Shown: positions 39,265 through 48,427, numbered from the stretch's first letter. The stretch is DNA of 64,000 bases from Shewanella sp. OMA3-2 (GCF_021513195.1 NZ_CP090974.1:1500001-1564000), one strand, 5' to 3'. Numbers and translations are program-made. The notes: generated by a model from the letters alone, not told the origin.

Positions 39265-40011
39265 ATGTGGTTAGGGGTAATAACCCTGTTTCCAGAGATG
39301 TTTCGTGCTGTTACAGACTTTGGGGTGACGGGTCGAGCCGTAAAAAACGGCCTGCTTAAGGTGCACACGTGGAATCCTCGCGATTTCACCCATGATAGAC
39401 ATAACACGGTTGATGATCGCCCATACGGTGGTGGACCTGGAATGTTAATGATGGTGCAACCTTTGCGAGATGCCATTCATGCAGCGAAAGTTGCAGCGGG
39501 TGACAGAGCGAAAGTGATTTATCTATCTCCTCAGGGTCGTAAGCTGGATCAGCAAGGCGTCACTGAGTTAGCTAAATCAGACAGTTTGATTTTAGTGTGT
39601 GGTCGCTACGAAGGTATCGACGAGCGCATTATTCAAACTGAAGTGGATGAAGAATGGTCAATAGGGGATTACGTGCTTTCGGGCGGCGAAATACCTGCAA
39701 TGACATTAATAGATTCGGTGGCACGCCTAGTACCTGGTGTACTGGGTAAGCAAGCTTCGGCAGAGCAAGATTCTTTCTCTAACGGATTACTGGATTGTCC
39801 TCATTACACTCGCCCTGAAAACTTAGATGGCATGGACGTACCGGCAGTGTTGTTAAGCGGTGACCACGAAAAAATCAGACTCTGGCGGTTGCAGCAAAGT
39901 ATCGGAAGAACTTTTCTACGACGACCAGAAATATTTGAAAATCTAGCTCTGACTGACGAACAAACAGCCTTATTAGCGCAGTTTGTAAATGAAACGGATA
40001 CGTCCGTATAG
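39265..40011 (+). CDS. trmD: tRNA (guanine-N1)-methyltransferase
   Basis: 248-aa SPOUT methyltransferase that makes m1G37 in tRNA. Knot motifs: [24 protein letters not shown] and [10 protein letters not shown] followed by [25 protein letters not shown] in the C-terminal domain. Sixteen bases after rimM. Confidence 0.97.
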   Translation: MWLGVITLFPEMFRAVTDFGVTGRAVKNGLLKVHTWNPRDFTHDRHNTVDDRPYGGGPGMLMMVQPLRDAIHAAKVAAGDRAKVIYLSPQGRKLDQQGVTELAKSDSLILVCGRYEGIDERIIQTEVDEEWSIGDYVLSGGEIPAMTLIDSVARLVPGVLGKQASAEQDSFSNGLLDCPHYTRPENLDGMDVPAVLLSGDHEKIRLWRLQQSIGRTFLRRPEIFENLALTDEQTALLAQFVNETDTSV

Positions 40012-40045
40012 TCATTGTTTCAGTTATTCTAGAATGGAGTAAGTT

Positions 40046-40399
40046 ATGAACAACATCATTAAAATGCTCAACGATGAGCAAATGAAAACAGACGTACCTG
40101 ATTTTGGTGCTGGTGATACAGTAGTAGTTCAAGTACGCGTAAAAGAAGGTGATAAAGAGCGTCTTCAGGCTTTTGAAGGTATCGTTATCGCTAAGCGTAA
40201 CCGTGGTTTGCACTCAGCATTCACAGTACGTAAAATCTCTAATGGTGAAGGTGTTGAGCGTGCTTTCCAAACGCACAGCCCATTAATTGCTAGCATCGAA
40301 GTTAAGCGTCGCGGCCGTGTTCGTCGTGCTAAACTTTACTACTTACGTGAGCGTTCAGGTAAATCTGCACGTATCCGTGAAAAATTGGGAACTAAGTAA
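40046..40399 (+). CDS. rplS: 50S ribosomal protein L19
   Basis: 117 aa. L19 signature [20 protein letters not shown] and [19 protein letters not shown] near the C-terminus. GGAG precedes the ATG. Last gene of the operon; terminator follows. Confidence 0.97.
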   Translation: MNNIIKMLNDEQMKTDVPDFGAGDTVVVQVRVKEGDKERLQAFEGIVIAKRNRGLHSAFTVRKISNGEGVERAFQTHSPLIASIEVKRRGRVRRAKLYYLRERSGKSARIREKLGTK

Positions 40400-40441
40400 T
40401 AGTTGTCAATTTAGTTTAAAAGATGCAGTGTTCGCACAACT

Positions 40442-40464
40442 AACCGCCGAAAGGCGGTTTTTTG
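40442..40464 (+). terminator. Rho-independent terminator after rplS
   Basis: AACCGCC-GAAA-GGCGGTT with a stable GNRA-type tetraloop and a T-run. Confidence 0.93.
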
Positions 40465-40502
40465 TTTTTTGTATTAGTCACAGTCATGCTTGGGTTATAT
40501 AA

Positions 40503-40530
40503 GCGTTTATTATCCCTAGCTGAGGTTATT
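40503..40530 (+). repeat. Dispersed intergenic repeat, short copy 3
   Basis: GTTTATTATCCCTAG-C-TGAGGTTA matches the block at 46603-46625 with one change. Only this end block of the repeat is present here. Confidence 0.5.
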
Positions 40531-40702
40531 TAGCCCTAAGCTTTATGTCATTAACCTAAATCATTATCTGAGTTTTATATTAACCACTTAGGCATAGCCA
40601 CATGAACATTGAAATATCGGTAATTGATACGGCAGTAAAAGCATATTGGGATTAAATAAGCCTTGATCTCATTAAAATGCACAGGCATAGTTATCTTTAT
40701 GC

Positions 40703-40722
40703 TGTAATGGTGTATCATTACA
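40703..40722. promoter_or_regulatory. Candidate operator upstream of aroF-tyrA
   Basis: Perfect inverted repeat TGTAATG-N6-CATTACA, close to the TyrR-box layout (TGTAAA-N6-TTTACA). A second inverted repeat, CTAGTTAC (40737-40744) with GTAACTAG (40757-40764), follows. Regulation of aroF-tyrA by TyrR in E. coli makes this plausible; binding is not shown. The rest of 40531-40798 holds nothing else recognised. Confidence 0.5.
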
Positions 40723-40798
40723 AAAATACAGTGGTTCTAGTTACGACGAATAGAGTGTAACTAGATTGATTTTTGCCTTATTACAGTGAGCCGATATC

Positions 40799-41890
40799 AT
40801 GCAACAAGATACCATCAACAATATCCATATAAGTTCTGAGCAAATATTGTCAACGCCGTCACAACTGAAACAAGAATTACCTTTATCAGCGCATGCTTAT
40901 CGTTATATTTTGGATGCGCGTAAAACAGTAGCAGACATTGTCCATAAACGGGATAGTCGGGTATTAGTTGTCACAGGGCCTTGTTCAATACATGATATTG
41001 ATGCTGCTAAAGAATATGCGCTTAAGTTAAAAAAATTACACGATGAGCTCAGTGATGATTTCTACATATTAATGCGGGTTTATTTTGAAAAACCTCGCAC
41101 AACAGTAGGTTGGAAAGGGCTGATTAATGATCCTAATATGGATGAGTCTTTTGATGTAGAAAAAGGGCTTCGTATGGCCCGCGAATTGATGATTTGGTTA
41201 GCTGAATTAGAATTGCCGGTAGCAACTGAAGCGCTAGATCCCATTAGTCCTCAATATATTTCTGAGTTAGTAACTTGGTCTGCTATTGGTGCCCGTACAA
41301 CAGAATCTCAAACTCACCGAGAAATGGCATCGGGGTTATCTATGCCTGTTGGTTTTAAAAATGGCACTGAAGGTAAGCTAGATGTTGCGATTAATGCACT
41401 TAAATCAGCAGCCAGTAGTCATCGTTTTATGGGGATTAACCAAGAAGGCCAAGTCTGCTTGCTGCAAACTGCGGGTAATCCTGACGGCCATATCATTCTG
41501 CGTGGTGGTATTGCGCCTAATTATGATGCTCAAAGTGTTGCTGAGTGTGAAACACAAATTCATAATGCTAAGTTAAATGCACGTTTAGTGGTTGATTGCA
41601 GTCATGGAAATTCCTCTAAAGATCACAATCGTCAAAAACAGGTGTGTGAAGATGTATTTAATCAAATTGTCTCGGGCAATAAATCAATCATTGGTGTTAT
41701 GCTTGAAAGCCATTTAAATGCGGGTAATCAAAGTACCAATAAGCCACTAAATGAACTCGAATATGGTGTGTCCGTTACTGATGCCTGTATTGACTGGGCA
41801 ACCACTGAAACAATTTTACGACAAGGCGCTAACCAATTATCTGCCGTACTGCCAACGCGCTTTAATGTACTGCAAGTTGCTAATGGTTAA
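40799..41890 (+). CDS. aroF: DAHP synthase (AroF/AroG type)
   Basis: 363 aa. Joins phosphoenolpyruvate and erythrose 4-phosphate, first step of the shikimate pathway. Type I-alpha motifs: [73 protein letters not shown] (His metal ligand). The metal-binding Cys, His, Glu and Asp regions are present, in contrast to the degenerate DAHP-like domain fused to PheA. Operon with tyrA suggests the Tyr-sensitive isozyme. Confidence 0.94.
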   Translation: MQQDTINNIHISSEQILSTPSQLKQELPLSAHAYRYILDARKTVADIVHKRDSRVLVVTGPCSIHDIDAAKEYALKLKKLHDELSDDFYILMRVYFEKPRTTVGWKGLINDPNMDESFDVEKGLRMARELMIWLAELELPVATEALDPISPQYISELVTWSAIGARTTESQTHREMASGLSMPVGFKNGTEGKLDVAINALKSAASSHRFMGINQEGQVCLLQTAGNPDGHIILRGGIAPNYDAQSVAECETQIHNAKLNARLVVDCSHGNSSKDHNRQKQVCEDVFNQIVSGNKSIIGVMLESHLNAGNQSTNKPLNELEYGVSVTDACIDWATTETILRQGANQLSAVLPTRFNVLQVANG

Positions 41891-43041
41891 TGAAAAGTAT
41901 GATGAACGAAAAGACTACAGCCGATTTAGAAAAACTACGTGATTTAATTGATGGCGTTGATCAACAGCTTCTACATTTATTGCGTAAACGTTTAGATTTA
42001 GTTGCCCAAGTTGGTGCAGTAAAACACGCAGCTGGCGTGCCTATTTATGCCCCTCAGCGCGAAGCGTCTATGTTAGCTAAGCGTCGTGATGAAGCACAAA
42101 AGATGAATGTTTCTCCGCAGCTGATAGAAGATATCCTACGTCGATTAATGCGTGAATCTTATTTGAATGAAAAAGATGTAGGCTTTAAACAGGTAAAAAC
42201 GGATTTAGGCCATGTGGTCGTGGTTGGTGGTGATGGTCAGTTAGGGCAGCTATTTACGCAAATGTTAACGCTGTCTGGTTATCAAGTGAAAAGCTTGGAC
42301 AAGAATGATTGGCACCGCGCCGAAGCGCTATTTGATGGCGCTGGAATGGTATTGGTTACGGTTCCCATTAAAGTCACCTGTGATGTTATTCGTGAACATC
42401 TAACTCATTTACCAGATACATGTATTTTAGCTGATTTAACCTCGATTAAAGAACAGCCTGTTTTGGCAATGCTAGAAGCACACAAGGGGCCTGTGGTAGG
42501 TTTACACCCTATGTTTGGTCCAGATGTAGGCAGTTTAGCCAAACAAGTTGTGGTGGTGTGCCATGGGCGTCAGCCAGAATCATATCAATGGCTGCTTGAG
42601 CAAATTGCTATTTGGGGCGCAAGAATTGTTGAAGCTGAACCAGTTAAACATGATAAAGCAATGCAACTGGTACAAGCAATGCGCCATTTTTCTAGTTTTG
42701 TATATGGTGTGAATTTATGTGAAGAGCAGGCTGATATAGATACATTACTGCAATTTAGTTCGCCTATTTACCGATTAGAGCTGGCAATGGTAGGTCGACT
42801 ATTTGCTCAAGATCCTGAGCTTTACGCCGATATTATTTTTGCACAGCAAGGCAGTCAAGATGCGATAAGCGATTATTTAGACAATTATCGAGACGCGTTA
42901 GCATTATTAAAGTCAGGTGATCGGCATGCATTTGTAGAAGAGTTTAAACGTGTCGCTAAGTGGTTTGGTGACTTTGCTCCACAGTTTCAACATGAAAGCC
43001 GTGCCATGTTACAGTCAGTGAATGATATGAAAACAGGTTAA
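41890..43041 (+). CDS. tyrA: Chorismate mutase / prephenate dehydrogenase
   Basis: 383-aa bifunctional enzyme of tyrosine synthesis. N-terminal AroQ mutase (about 10-95; [30 protein letters not shown]), then a Rossmann NAD domain ([14 protein letters not shown]) and the dehydrogenase core ([15 protein letters not shown]...[10 protein letters not shown]). The ATG overlaps the aroF stop (TAATG), so translation is coupled; ATGs at 41899 and 41902 are alternatives. Confidence 0.95.
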   Translation: MKSMMNEKTTADLEKLRDLIDGVDQQLLHLLRKRLDLVAQVGAVKHAAGVPIYAPQREASMLAKRRDEAQKMNVSPQLIEDILRRLMRESYLNEKDVGFKQVKTDLGHVVVVGGDGQLGQLFTQMLTLSGYQVKSLDKNDWHRAEALFDGAGMVLVTVPIKVTCDVIREHLTHLPDTCILADLTSIKEQPVLAMLEAHKGPVVGLHPMFGPDVGSLAKQVVVVCHGRQPESYQWLLEQIAIWGARIVEAEPVKHDKAMQLVQAMRHFSSFVYGVNLCEEQADIDTLLQFSSPIYRLELAMVGRLFAQDPELYADIIFAQQGSQDAISDYLDNYRDALALLKSGDRHAFVEEFKRVAKWFGDFAPQFQHESRAMLQSVNDMKTG

Positions 43042-43172
43042 TCATTTTTCATTTTTTGTTGATTGCGTAAATGCAGTATAGGGCTTACATTTATATTCTA
43101 GTGGTCAGCTATATTATCGATGACAGTGCATGTAAAGTGCCCTTTACCTATTTTTATTCTGGAGATGTACCT

Positions 43173-43511
43173 ATGACTTCATTTGATACGCTGTCAACGT
43201 CAACATCACAAGATAATGCAGTCGGTCATTTCCTGTATGCGATGATGAGTGCTTTTCCGCTTTTTTTTATTCCCGTGTTAATCAGCTTTTGGCTTAATCT
43301 TATTCAGAAAAACATTCAACCTAATTCATTACTTGCATCGCATTTACGTTGGCAACGACTCAGTATTATTGGACTGTGTCCCTTTTTTATAGCGGGCTAT
43401 TTATTAAGTCCTGTGTGGCTAAGCGTGTCGCTATATCTTATTGGTATCACTTGGTTTAGTTACCGTATATTTAAAGGCTGGGTGAGTTTGAATGAAGGCT
43501 TAATGGTTTAA
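43173..43511 (+). CDS. Small integral membrane protein
   Basis: 112 aa. TGGAGA at 43160-43165 supports the ATG at 43173; the frame is open further up but without a ribosome site. Three hydrophobic segments: about 27-44 (FPLFFIPVLISFW), 65-83 and 84-100. Not recognised with confidence; it may belong to small DUF4870-like membrane proteins. It lies between tyrA and the end of pheA. Confidence 0.65.
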   Translation: MTSFDTLSTSTSQDNAVGHFLYAMMSAFPLFFIPVLISFWLNLIQKNIQPNSLLASHLRWQRLSIIGLCPFFIAGYLLSPVWLSVSLYLIGITWFSYRIFKGWVSLNEGLMV

Positions 43512-43539
43512 GTTTTATAGTGTCATTGAGTAGTAACAG

Positions 43540-43566
43540 AAAATGCCGGTTAATACCGGCATTTTT
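43540..43566. terminator. Bidirectional terminator between the small membrane gene and pheA
   Basis: AAATGCCGGT-TAAT-ACCGGCATTT, with A-run before and T-run after, placed between convergent genes. Confidence 0.88.
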
Positions 43567-43577
43567 GTAGATAAATA

Positions 43578-45518
43578 CTACTGATAAAGCTCACGAAGTA
43601 GGTTGCTATCAGCATCAATACAAGGCGCCGCTAATACAATACCATCTGCGTTAAGTTGCTTGGCTGCCTTCGCCTGTGGATATCGGTTATTGGCAGACTC
43701 ATTAGCGATATTGCAGATGATAGGTAGGTGACACATTTGTTTTATGGTGACTAAGGATGATAAGTCCAGGCTGATATGGTTTGGCCTTGCAAAACTTCTT
43801 ACCCCTGAGTCACACAAAATAACCTGCTGATTACCTTGAGCTAATACTATCTGCGCTGCTGCAAGCCAATCCTCCACACAGGCCATGTTATTACGTTCAA
43901 TAATCACTGGTCGATTTAAACTACCGAGCTGGCCGAGTAAGTCTTGATTAAACATATATTGACCACTTAACATAACCATGTCGGCTAAGTGACCGCTGTT
44001 AATATCGTTTTCTTGTTCAATAAGCAAAACGCTTACTAACCCAGCTTGCTCAATCACCTGAAGATACTTCTTTAGTTGGCTTTCGCTTATTACGCCCGAT
44101 GGATGATGAAGAATAATAGCTTGAAAACCTGCTTCTTTAGTTTGTTTTGCAAGAGTTGCTAACTCGGTATCAGTTTTTGGGGCATCAACTAATTGAAATG
44201 CGCCAAAATGATTATTACCTACTTGTAATTGTTTGCATTGAACCTCACTGTCCTGTGACTTATATTCGCGACTATATTTGGTTGTGGCTGGTGTAGTAAG
44301 CTGACTTGGAGGCTCGATAACTCTTGAGCTGTCCGGTTCAATCAGTAATTGAGCTTGAGACAGCTGTGTTGGCTTGACTGATTCACAAGGGTAGCAACCT
44401 AATACCTTAATAAAACGGGTTAATCGCTCTAATTCCTTAATGGCTTGTTGTACGTCATGATTGGCAAGGTTGCCATCAATGTCGATATAAAACATTTCTT
44501 CCCAAGGTGTACCAGGAATAGGACGCGACTCAAGTTTAGACATATTCAAGCTATGTGCTTTTAACACCAGCAGGGCTTCAACCAGCGCACCAGGTTTTTG
44601 TCCTGTAGCCATAATTAACGTGGTTTTAGCGGGTAATTGCGCTGGTACATCAACTGATTTTCGTGCAACCACAATAAACCGACTTTGATTTATCTTTTGG
44701 TTGGCGAGTCCATCTTCAATAGCGCTCAGCTGATATAAAGCACCTCCTTCAGCACTACCAATAGCGGCCACACTTAGGTTATCAGCTTCAATCACTTTAG
44801 ACATCGCCTCGGCACTACTAGCGCAATATTCAAGTTTAAACTCTGGATGTAAGCTCAGGTAGCGACTGCACTGGCTAATTGGCTGTGGGTGCGCGTAGAC
44901 GGTTTTAATTTTGGTCGCATCAGCACCAGGTTTTGCTAATAGGCAATGCCCGACCTCTATGGTGGTTTCCCCTACAATTGATAAGCTGGTATGTTGCAAA
45001 ACGTCGTATACCTCATTAATTGATCCCGAAGAGGTATTTTCAATCGGTAAGAATCCGTAATCAGCATGACCAGATTCAACTGCGTTGACGATATCATCAA
45101 AGCTTTGGCAACCAAAGTCGATCATTGTCACCTGCCTACGGTCACAGTATCGAGTGGCGGCAAGGTATGAATATGAGCCTCTAGCCCCTAAAAAGGCGAC
45201 AGTATAGTGTTGTTTCTGGGTGTCAGGATTGGCTCTGCCGTGTAAAAAAGCTTGCTGGTTAAGCACTGAGTCTTCAATGATGCTTTGGTAAAGCGAGATA
45301 ACAAAATGTGCATCAAGCCCTTTGTCACGGCCAAGCTGAACAAGTCGTTCAAGTAATTCTTTTTCTCTTTGGGTATCTCGAATAGGTCTAACATCAATTT
45401 CTTTGCTGCGGGCCACTTCAAGACTTAATTCGCGACGTTTGGAGAGCAAGGTCAGTAACTCATTATCTAACGTCGTAATTTGTTCTCGAGTTAGATCCAA
45501 TCCTTGTGGTTTATTCAT
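43578..45518 (-). CDS. pheA: Chorismate mutase / prephenate dehydratase with DAHP-synthase-like C-terminal domain
   Basis: 646 aa, against about 386 for E. coli PheA. Chorismate mutase (about 1-95), prephenate dehydratase (about 106-285, IENTSSGSINEVYD), ACT regulatory domain (about 298-378, ESRPIPGTPWEEMFY; Phe binding), linker, then an extra domain (about 435-646). That domain aligns with type I-beta DAHP/KDO8P synthases (RPVIIERNNMACVEDWLAAA, QGNQQVILCDSGVRSF, HLPIICN, ADGIVL), but GPCS, the KPRTSPY block and the DPSH and E metal ligands are gone. A regulatory or structural role is likely. Preceded by a Phe attenuator; AGAGG before the ATG. Confidence 0.95.
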   Translation of the reverse strand: MNKPQGLDLTREQITTLDNELLTLLSKRRELSLEVARSKEIDVRPIRDTQREKELLERLVQLGRDKGLDAHFVISLYQSIIEDSVLNQQAFLHGRANPDTQKQHYTVAFLGARGSYSYLAATRYCDRRQVTMIDFGCQSFDDIVNAVESGHADYGFLPIENTSSGSINEVYDVLQHTSLSIVGETTIEVGHCLLAKPGADATKIKTVYAHPQPISQCSRYLSLHPEFKLEYCASSAEAMSKVIEADNLSVAAIGSAEGGALYQLSAIEDGLANQKINQSRFIVVARKSVDVPAQLPAKTTLIMATGQKPGALVEALLVLKAHSLNMSKLESRPIPGTPWEEMFYIDIDGNLANHDVQQAIKELERLTRFIKVLGCYPCESVKPTQLSQAQLLIEPDSSRVIEPPSQLTTPATTKYSREYKSQDSEVQCKQLQVGNNHFGAFQLVDAPKTDTELATLAKQTKEAGFQAIILHHPSGVISESQLKKYLQVIEQAGLVSVLLIEQENDINSGHLADMVMLSGQYMFNQDLLGQLGSLNRPVIIERNNMACVEDWLAAAQIVLAQGNQQVILCDSGVRSFARPNHISLDLSSLVTIKQMCHLPIICNIANESANNRYPQAKAAKQLNADGIVLAAPCIDADSNLLRELYQ

Positions 45519-45571
45519 ACTAACCTCTTAATATTGTTCAATTCGATTGTAACTTCGATAGTTAAAACTAA

Positions 45572-45595
45572 AAAGCCTCCCATTTGGGAGGCTTT
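45572..45595 (-). terminator. pheA attenuator terminator
   Basis: On the minus strand AAAGCCTCCC-AAAT-GGGAGGCTTT followed by TT. Its 5' arm (GCCTCCC) can instead pair with a GGGAGGC at 45630-45636, which overlaps the end of the leader peptide, giving the antiterminator. Ribosome stalling at the Phe codons would favour readthrough into pheA. Confidence 0.9.
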
Positions 45596-45635
45596 GGTAT
45601 TTTCATTTTCTTTTTGATACAGAAAAACCGCCTCC

Positions 45636-45689
45636 CTATGTGGGCTGCATAAAAAAGAAAATAAAAACGCGACACAGTATTTCATTCAT
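45636..45689 (-). CDS. pheL: pheA leader peptide
   Basis: 17-codon ORF MNEILCRVFIFFFMQPT with four Phe codons in a five-codon span (F-I-F-F-F), ending just where the antiterminator sequence begins. The arrangement is that of E. coli pheL-pheA, and raiA also lies upstream in both. No Shine-Dalgarno is visible; the best promoter would start transcription almost at the ATG, so the leader may be translated leaderless. Too short for standard gene calling. Confidence 0.8.
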   Translation of the reverse strand: MNEILCRVFIFFFMQPT

Positions 45690-45695
45690 GGGTTA

Positions 45696-45724
45696 AAACT
45701 AAAACTTCGCTGGGTGAGTGTCAA
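45696..45724 (-). promoter_or_regulatory. pheA promoter
   Basis: On the minus strand a perfect -35 TTGACA (45724-45719), a 17-base spacer and TAGTTT (45701-45696) as -10 (partial match). Start of transcription is predicted near 45689, at the pheL ATG. Confidence 0.6.
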
Positions 45725-45756
45725 TGTAAAATTGCTCACTTTGACTTAAACCAGCA

Positions 45757-45783
45757 TAAAAAAGCGCACCCGAGGATGCGCTG
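45757..45783 (-). terminator. Rho-independent terminator after raiA
   Basis: On the minus strand AGCGCA...TGCGCT followed by a run of T, between raiA and the pheA promoter. Confidence 0.8.
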
Positions 45784-45802
45784 TGTGTTTCTGGTATGAG
45801 TA

Positions 45803-46153
45803 TCAAGCTGCAGTATCCTCCTTATAGATATACTCAAAATCATCTTCTGCACGTTCAAATGTAGTATGACGTTGAGCTTGGGGTTTATGGGTCAGGCGAT
45901 TTAGCTGTTTCTCCAGTTTTTTACCCATTGCAGTAATTGCTGCGTAAAGGTTGTCGTTTTTCGCCTGGGCAAATAGTTCTCCACTTGGCAAGCCTATTGA
46001 AGCTTCAATTTTAAAGAGCTGCTTTTCCTGAGTAATAATGACATGTGGGTTAATTAAGTGAACATCGTGTCTTGAGAGCTTGTCAAATTGTCCTTCAATA
46101 CGTTCAAGAATAGGGGCAGTGACTTCAAGTTGCTTGCTAGTGATTTTCAGCAT
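45803..46153 (-). CDS. raiA: Ribosome hibernation/stress factor (RaiA/HPF family)
   Basis: 116 aa. HPF/RaiA fold sequence: MLKITSKQLEVTAPILERIEGQFDKL, then a strand-helix pattern with KNDNLYAAITAMGKKLEKQLNRLTHK and an acidic tail, the short form that stabilises idle 70S ribosomes. E. coli raiA lies directly upstream of pheL-pheA in the same orientation, so synteny supports the name. A terminator separates it from pheA here. Confidence 0.9.
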   Translation of the reverse strand: MLKITSKQLEVTAPILERIEGQFDKLSRHDVHLINPHVIITQEKQLFKIEASIGLPSGELFAQAKNDNLYAAITAMGKKLEKQLNRLTHKPQAQRHTTFERAEDDFEYIYKEDTAA

Positions 46154-46738
46154 ATTTTGAACCTTCTGTTGTATTACTTAACTTCAGACTACCAACTTAG
46201 AACAATTAAAATGTGATCTGTATCACATAAATGAGCGGAGGTTTTGTTAGGTGATATTAATTTGAGCGCGTAGGCATTTTCGTTATAAATAGCGTCAATT
46301 AAGCTTGAAAAGCTAATTAACTAGGCGCATATTTGAATGGATAACAACAGCGTGTTAGGCGGTTTAATCATGAGTTAACCGGTATTTTTTGAGGGTAAAG
46401 GTTATTTGACTTAAGTTAGCTTTTCATTGCTTCACTTCAACTTGAGCTAAGGGCGCATTCAATCAGTTCAATTCAACACGTTTATGCTATTTAACAGCAA
46501 ACTAGCCATTGGTTTGAAAATAAGGCTTGTTAACACGTCAATAGCAAAGCTATTTCACGTTAATGCAATACCGATAGCAAGGGAAAAGGCTGTTTGATAA
46601 GTGTTTATTATCCCTAGTTGAGGTTACTTACACTTCTTTACGTTTTTATCCCCCCTAAATTGAATAAATAATTTTATAATGAGTGACGTTTTCGCTGATA
46701 GCGAAGTATGACAACATTTACCAAGGTCGAGCAATTAA
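46154..46738. other. Long intergenic region before the cytochrome b gene
   Basis: About 585 bases without a credible ORF. Contains the longest copy of the dispersed repeat (46490-46630). The rest is AT-rich; promoters of raiA and of the cytochrome gene must lie here but none stands out. Confidence 0.5.
46490..46630 (+). repeat. Dispersed intergenic repeat, copy 2
   Basis: Shares ordered blocks with the minus strand of 33725-33930 (AACACGTCAATAGC, CACGTTAA, TAGCAAGG, AAAGGCTGTTT) and the end block GTTTATTATCCCTAGTTGAG with 40503-40530. Similarity is imperfect, suggesting an old non-coding repeat family. Confidence 0.55.
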
Positions 46739-47404
46739 ATGCAATCTCAATTCAAGCAAATCAAAGTGTGGGATTTTCCAGTAAGAGCGTTTCATTGGGT
46801 TATGGTGGTATTACTCGGTGCATTATGGTGGAGTGCCGATGCAGGAGAGATGAGCCTACATCAAATATTCGCCTATTTATTACTGACGCTGTTAGCTTTT
46901 AGACTTGTTTGGGGAGTTATTGGTAGTGATACTGCAAAATTTACCCATTTTATCCGTTCCCCGAAAACGGTTGTTCAATACGCAAAAGATAAACATAAAC
47001 CTCAGTCCTTAGGGCATAATCCGCTGGGTGGTTATATGGTTGTATTACTACTAAGCCTATTAACAATACAACTCGTGACAGGGTTATTTGCTACTGACGA
47101 TATTTTTACTGAAGGTCCACTCTATAGTTATGTCTCCTCGGATGCTGTAAGTACATTGACATGGGTGCATAAACAAAACTTCAATATTATTCTTGGTTTT
47201 GCAGCAATGCATGTGTTGGCGGTCATTGTTTATCTTGTTAAAGGTGAAAATCTAATAACAGCAATGATAACAGGCTATAAACGTGTTAAAGGTGAATTAC
47301 TACATCCTAAAATGACATGTATTTGGCTTGCGTTAATTGTTTTTGCTGTTTTATTTGCTGCGGTATGGTTTAGCTTACTGGCTGATGTCGTTAAATATAT
47401 GTAG
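46739..47404 (+). CDS. Membrane b-type cytochrome (cytochrome b561 / Ni-Fe hydrogenase b-type family)
   Basis: 221 aa, four main membrane helices. Histidines in FPVRAFHW (helix 1), LHQIFAYLLLTLLAFRLVWG (helix 2), and the GFAAMHVLAVIVYLVKGENLITAMITG helix are placed to bind two haem b groups, as in this family. KVWDFPVRAFHW and SPKTVVQYAKD are family hallmarks. It probably passes electrons between the quinone pool and a c-type cytochrome; the cytochrome c' gene follows on the opposite strand. Confidence 0.86.
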   Translation: MQSQFKQIKVWDFPVRAFHWVMVVLLGALWWSADAGEMSLHQIFAYLLLTLLAFRLVWGVIGSDTAKFTHFIRSPKTVVQYAKDKHKPQSLGHNPLGGYMVVLLLSLLTIQLVTGLFATDDIFTEGPLYSYVSSDAVSTLTWVHKQNFNIILGFAAMHVLAVIVYLVKGENLITAMITGYKRVKGELLHPKMTCIWLALIVFAVLFAAVWFSLLADVVKYM

Positions 47405-47435
47405 TCGATGCTTTAGCGTCTATGCTCGTTAAATT

Positions 47436-47470
47436 AAAGCCCATTCGATATCATCGATATAGGCTTTTTT
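47436..47470. terminator. Bidirectional terminator between convergent cytochrome genes
   Basis: AAAGCC pairs with GGCTTT, with an inner TCGAT/ATCGA stem, and a T-run on the plus side. Confidence 0.7.
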
Positions 47471-47504
47471 ATAAGGCTTGGTGGTTAATTTTAAAAGCTA
47501 TTTC

Positions 47505-47954
47505 TTAGTCTTTTTTATAAACGTCGTGACAACCTTTACAGCTTTGACCTGTATCACCAAATGCTTTTTTGATTTGTCCTAAATCCGCATCTTGCGCAAC
47601 TGCGGCAAGTTTAGTGGCATTTTTTTGGAACTCGTTCATCTTGCTATCAAAATCAGCTTTGTCGGTCCAAATTTTTGCTAATGCGTCAGTATTTCCTTTG
47701 TCTGAACCTACAATAAAGCCTTCATGAGGGATTTTAGACAGTGCAGCGACATTAGTTGCACGATCTGCAAATACCGTGGCATCAAATTCTTTTTTACCTT
47801 TTAACATCGCACCCATATCACCAAAATTGTAGGCAATTAAACTGAATGCTGACTGACGATATTTAATGGCGTGGTCAGTATCTTTAAAGTTATTCGCATA
47901 AACACTTGGGATGAGTAATGCAGTGGCAGTCATTGCTAGTAAAATTTTTTTCAT
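47505..47954 (-). CDS. Cytochrome c'
   Basis: 149 aa. Signal peptide MKKILLAMTATALLIPSVYA, then a four-helix bundle and the C-terminal haem site CKGCH followed by DVYKKD, the cytochrome c' layout (single haem near the C-terminus). Periplasmic. Members of the family bind NO and are linked to nitrosative stress. Convergent with the b-type cytochrome gene. Confidence 0.9.
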   Translation of the reverse strand: MKKILLAMTATALLIPSVYANNFKDTDHAIKYRQSAFSLIAYNFGDMGAMLKGKKEFDATVFADRATNVAALSKIPHEGFIVGSDKGNTDALAKIWTDKADFDSKMNEFQKNATKLAAVAQDADLGQIKKAFGDTGQSCKGCHDVYKKD

Positions 47955-48151
47955 CGTATTCTCTATTATTATCAGTTGTGTATTGGCTTTATTTTACACA
48001 TTTATTGTATGAAATCACCTTTAGATTGTTTCTGAATGTGAGGCGAATTTACATAACTTCACTTTCGGGCACCACTATATAGTTTGTTGCAGCTTTTGCT
48101 TTCGGCTGTTTCCTTGTTATTATCAGTGTGACTTTATTAAAGAGAGTACCT

Positions 48152-48427
48152 ATGAGAGCGAATTGGAGTTTGGTGGTCGATAAAATTTTGACTCATTCAA
48201 ATCATGATGAATTAGCAGTATTATTTAGGCTATTACTGACAGAAGAAGAGCGTAGCGCTGTCGCTGGCCGATTAAAGGTGTTTCAAACCTTGTTAGAAGG
48301 TGAGTTAAGCCAAAGGCAAATAGCAGCTGAGTATCAAGTCAGTATTGCCACTATTACACGCTGCTCTAATTACCTTAAAAACATGTCCAATGAACAGCGT
48401 GCGCAAGTTCAAAAATTGATTTTATAG
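48152..48427 (+). CDS. trpR: Trp operon repressor
   Basis: 91 aa. TrpR family sequence: LLTEEERSAVAGRLKVFQTLLEGELSQRQIAAEYQVSIATITRCSNYLKNM, covering the Trp-binding region and the helix-turn-helix (QRQIAAEYQVSIATITRCSN). AGAGAG at 48139-48144 supports the ATG at 48152 rather than the GTG at 48128. It responds to tryptophan and may regulate trp and possibly aro genes. Confidence 0.92.
   Translation: MRANWSLVVDKILTHSNHDELAVLFRLLLTEEERSAVAGRLKVFQTLLEGELSQRQIAAEYQVSIATITRCSNYLKNMSNEQRAQVQKLIL

Noticed and set aside
40602..40655. 17-codon ORF before aroF as a leader peptide
   Set aside because: It holds one Tyr and one Trp codon, no Phe run, and no terminator/antiterminator pair follows.
43540..43566. 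AATGCCGG hairpin as another IS4 end
   Set aside because: Only the first six bases match the IS repeat; it is an ordinary terminator between convergent genes.
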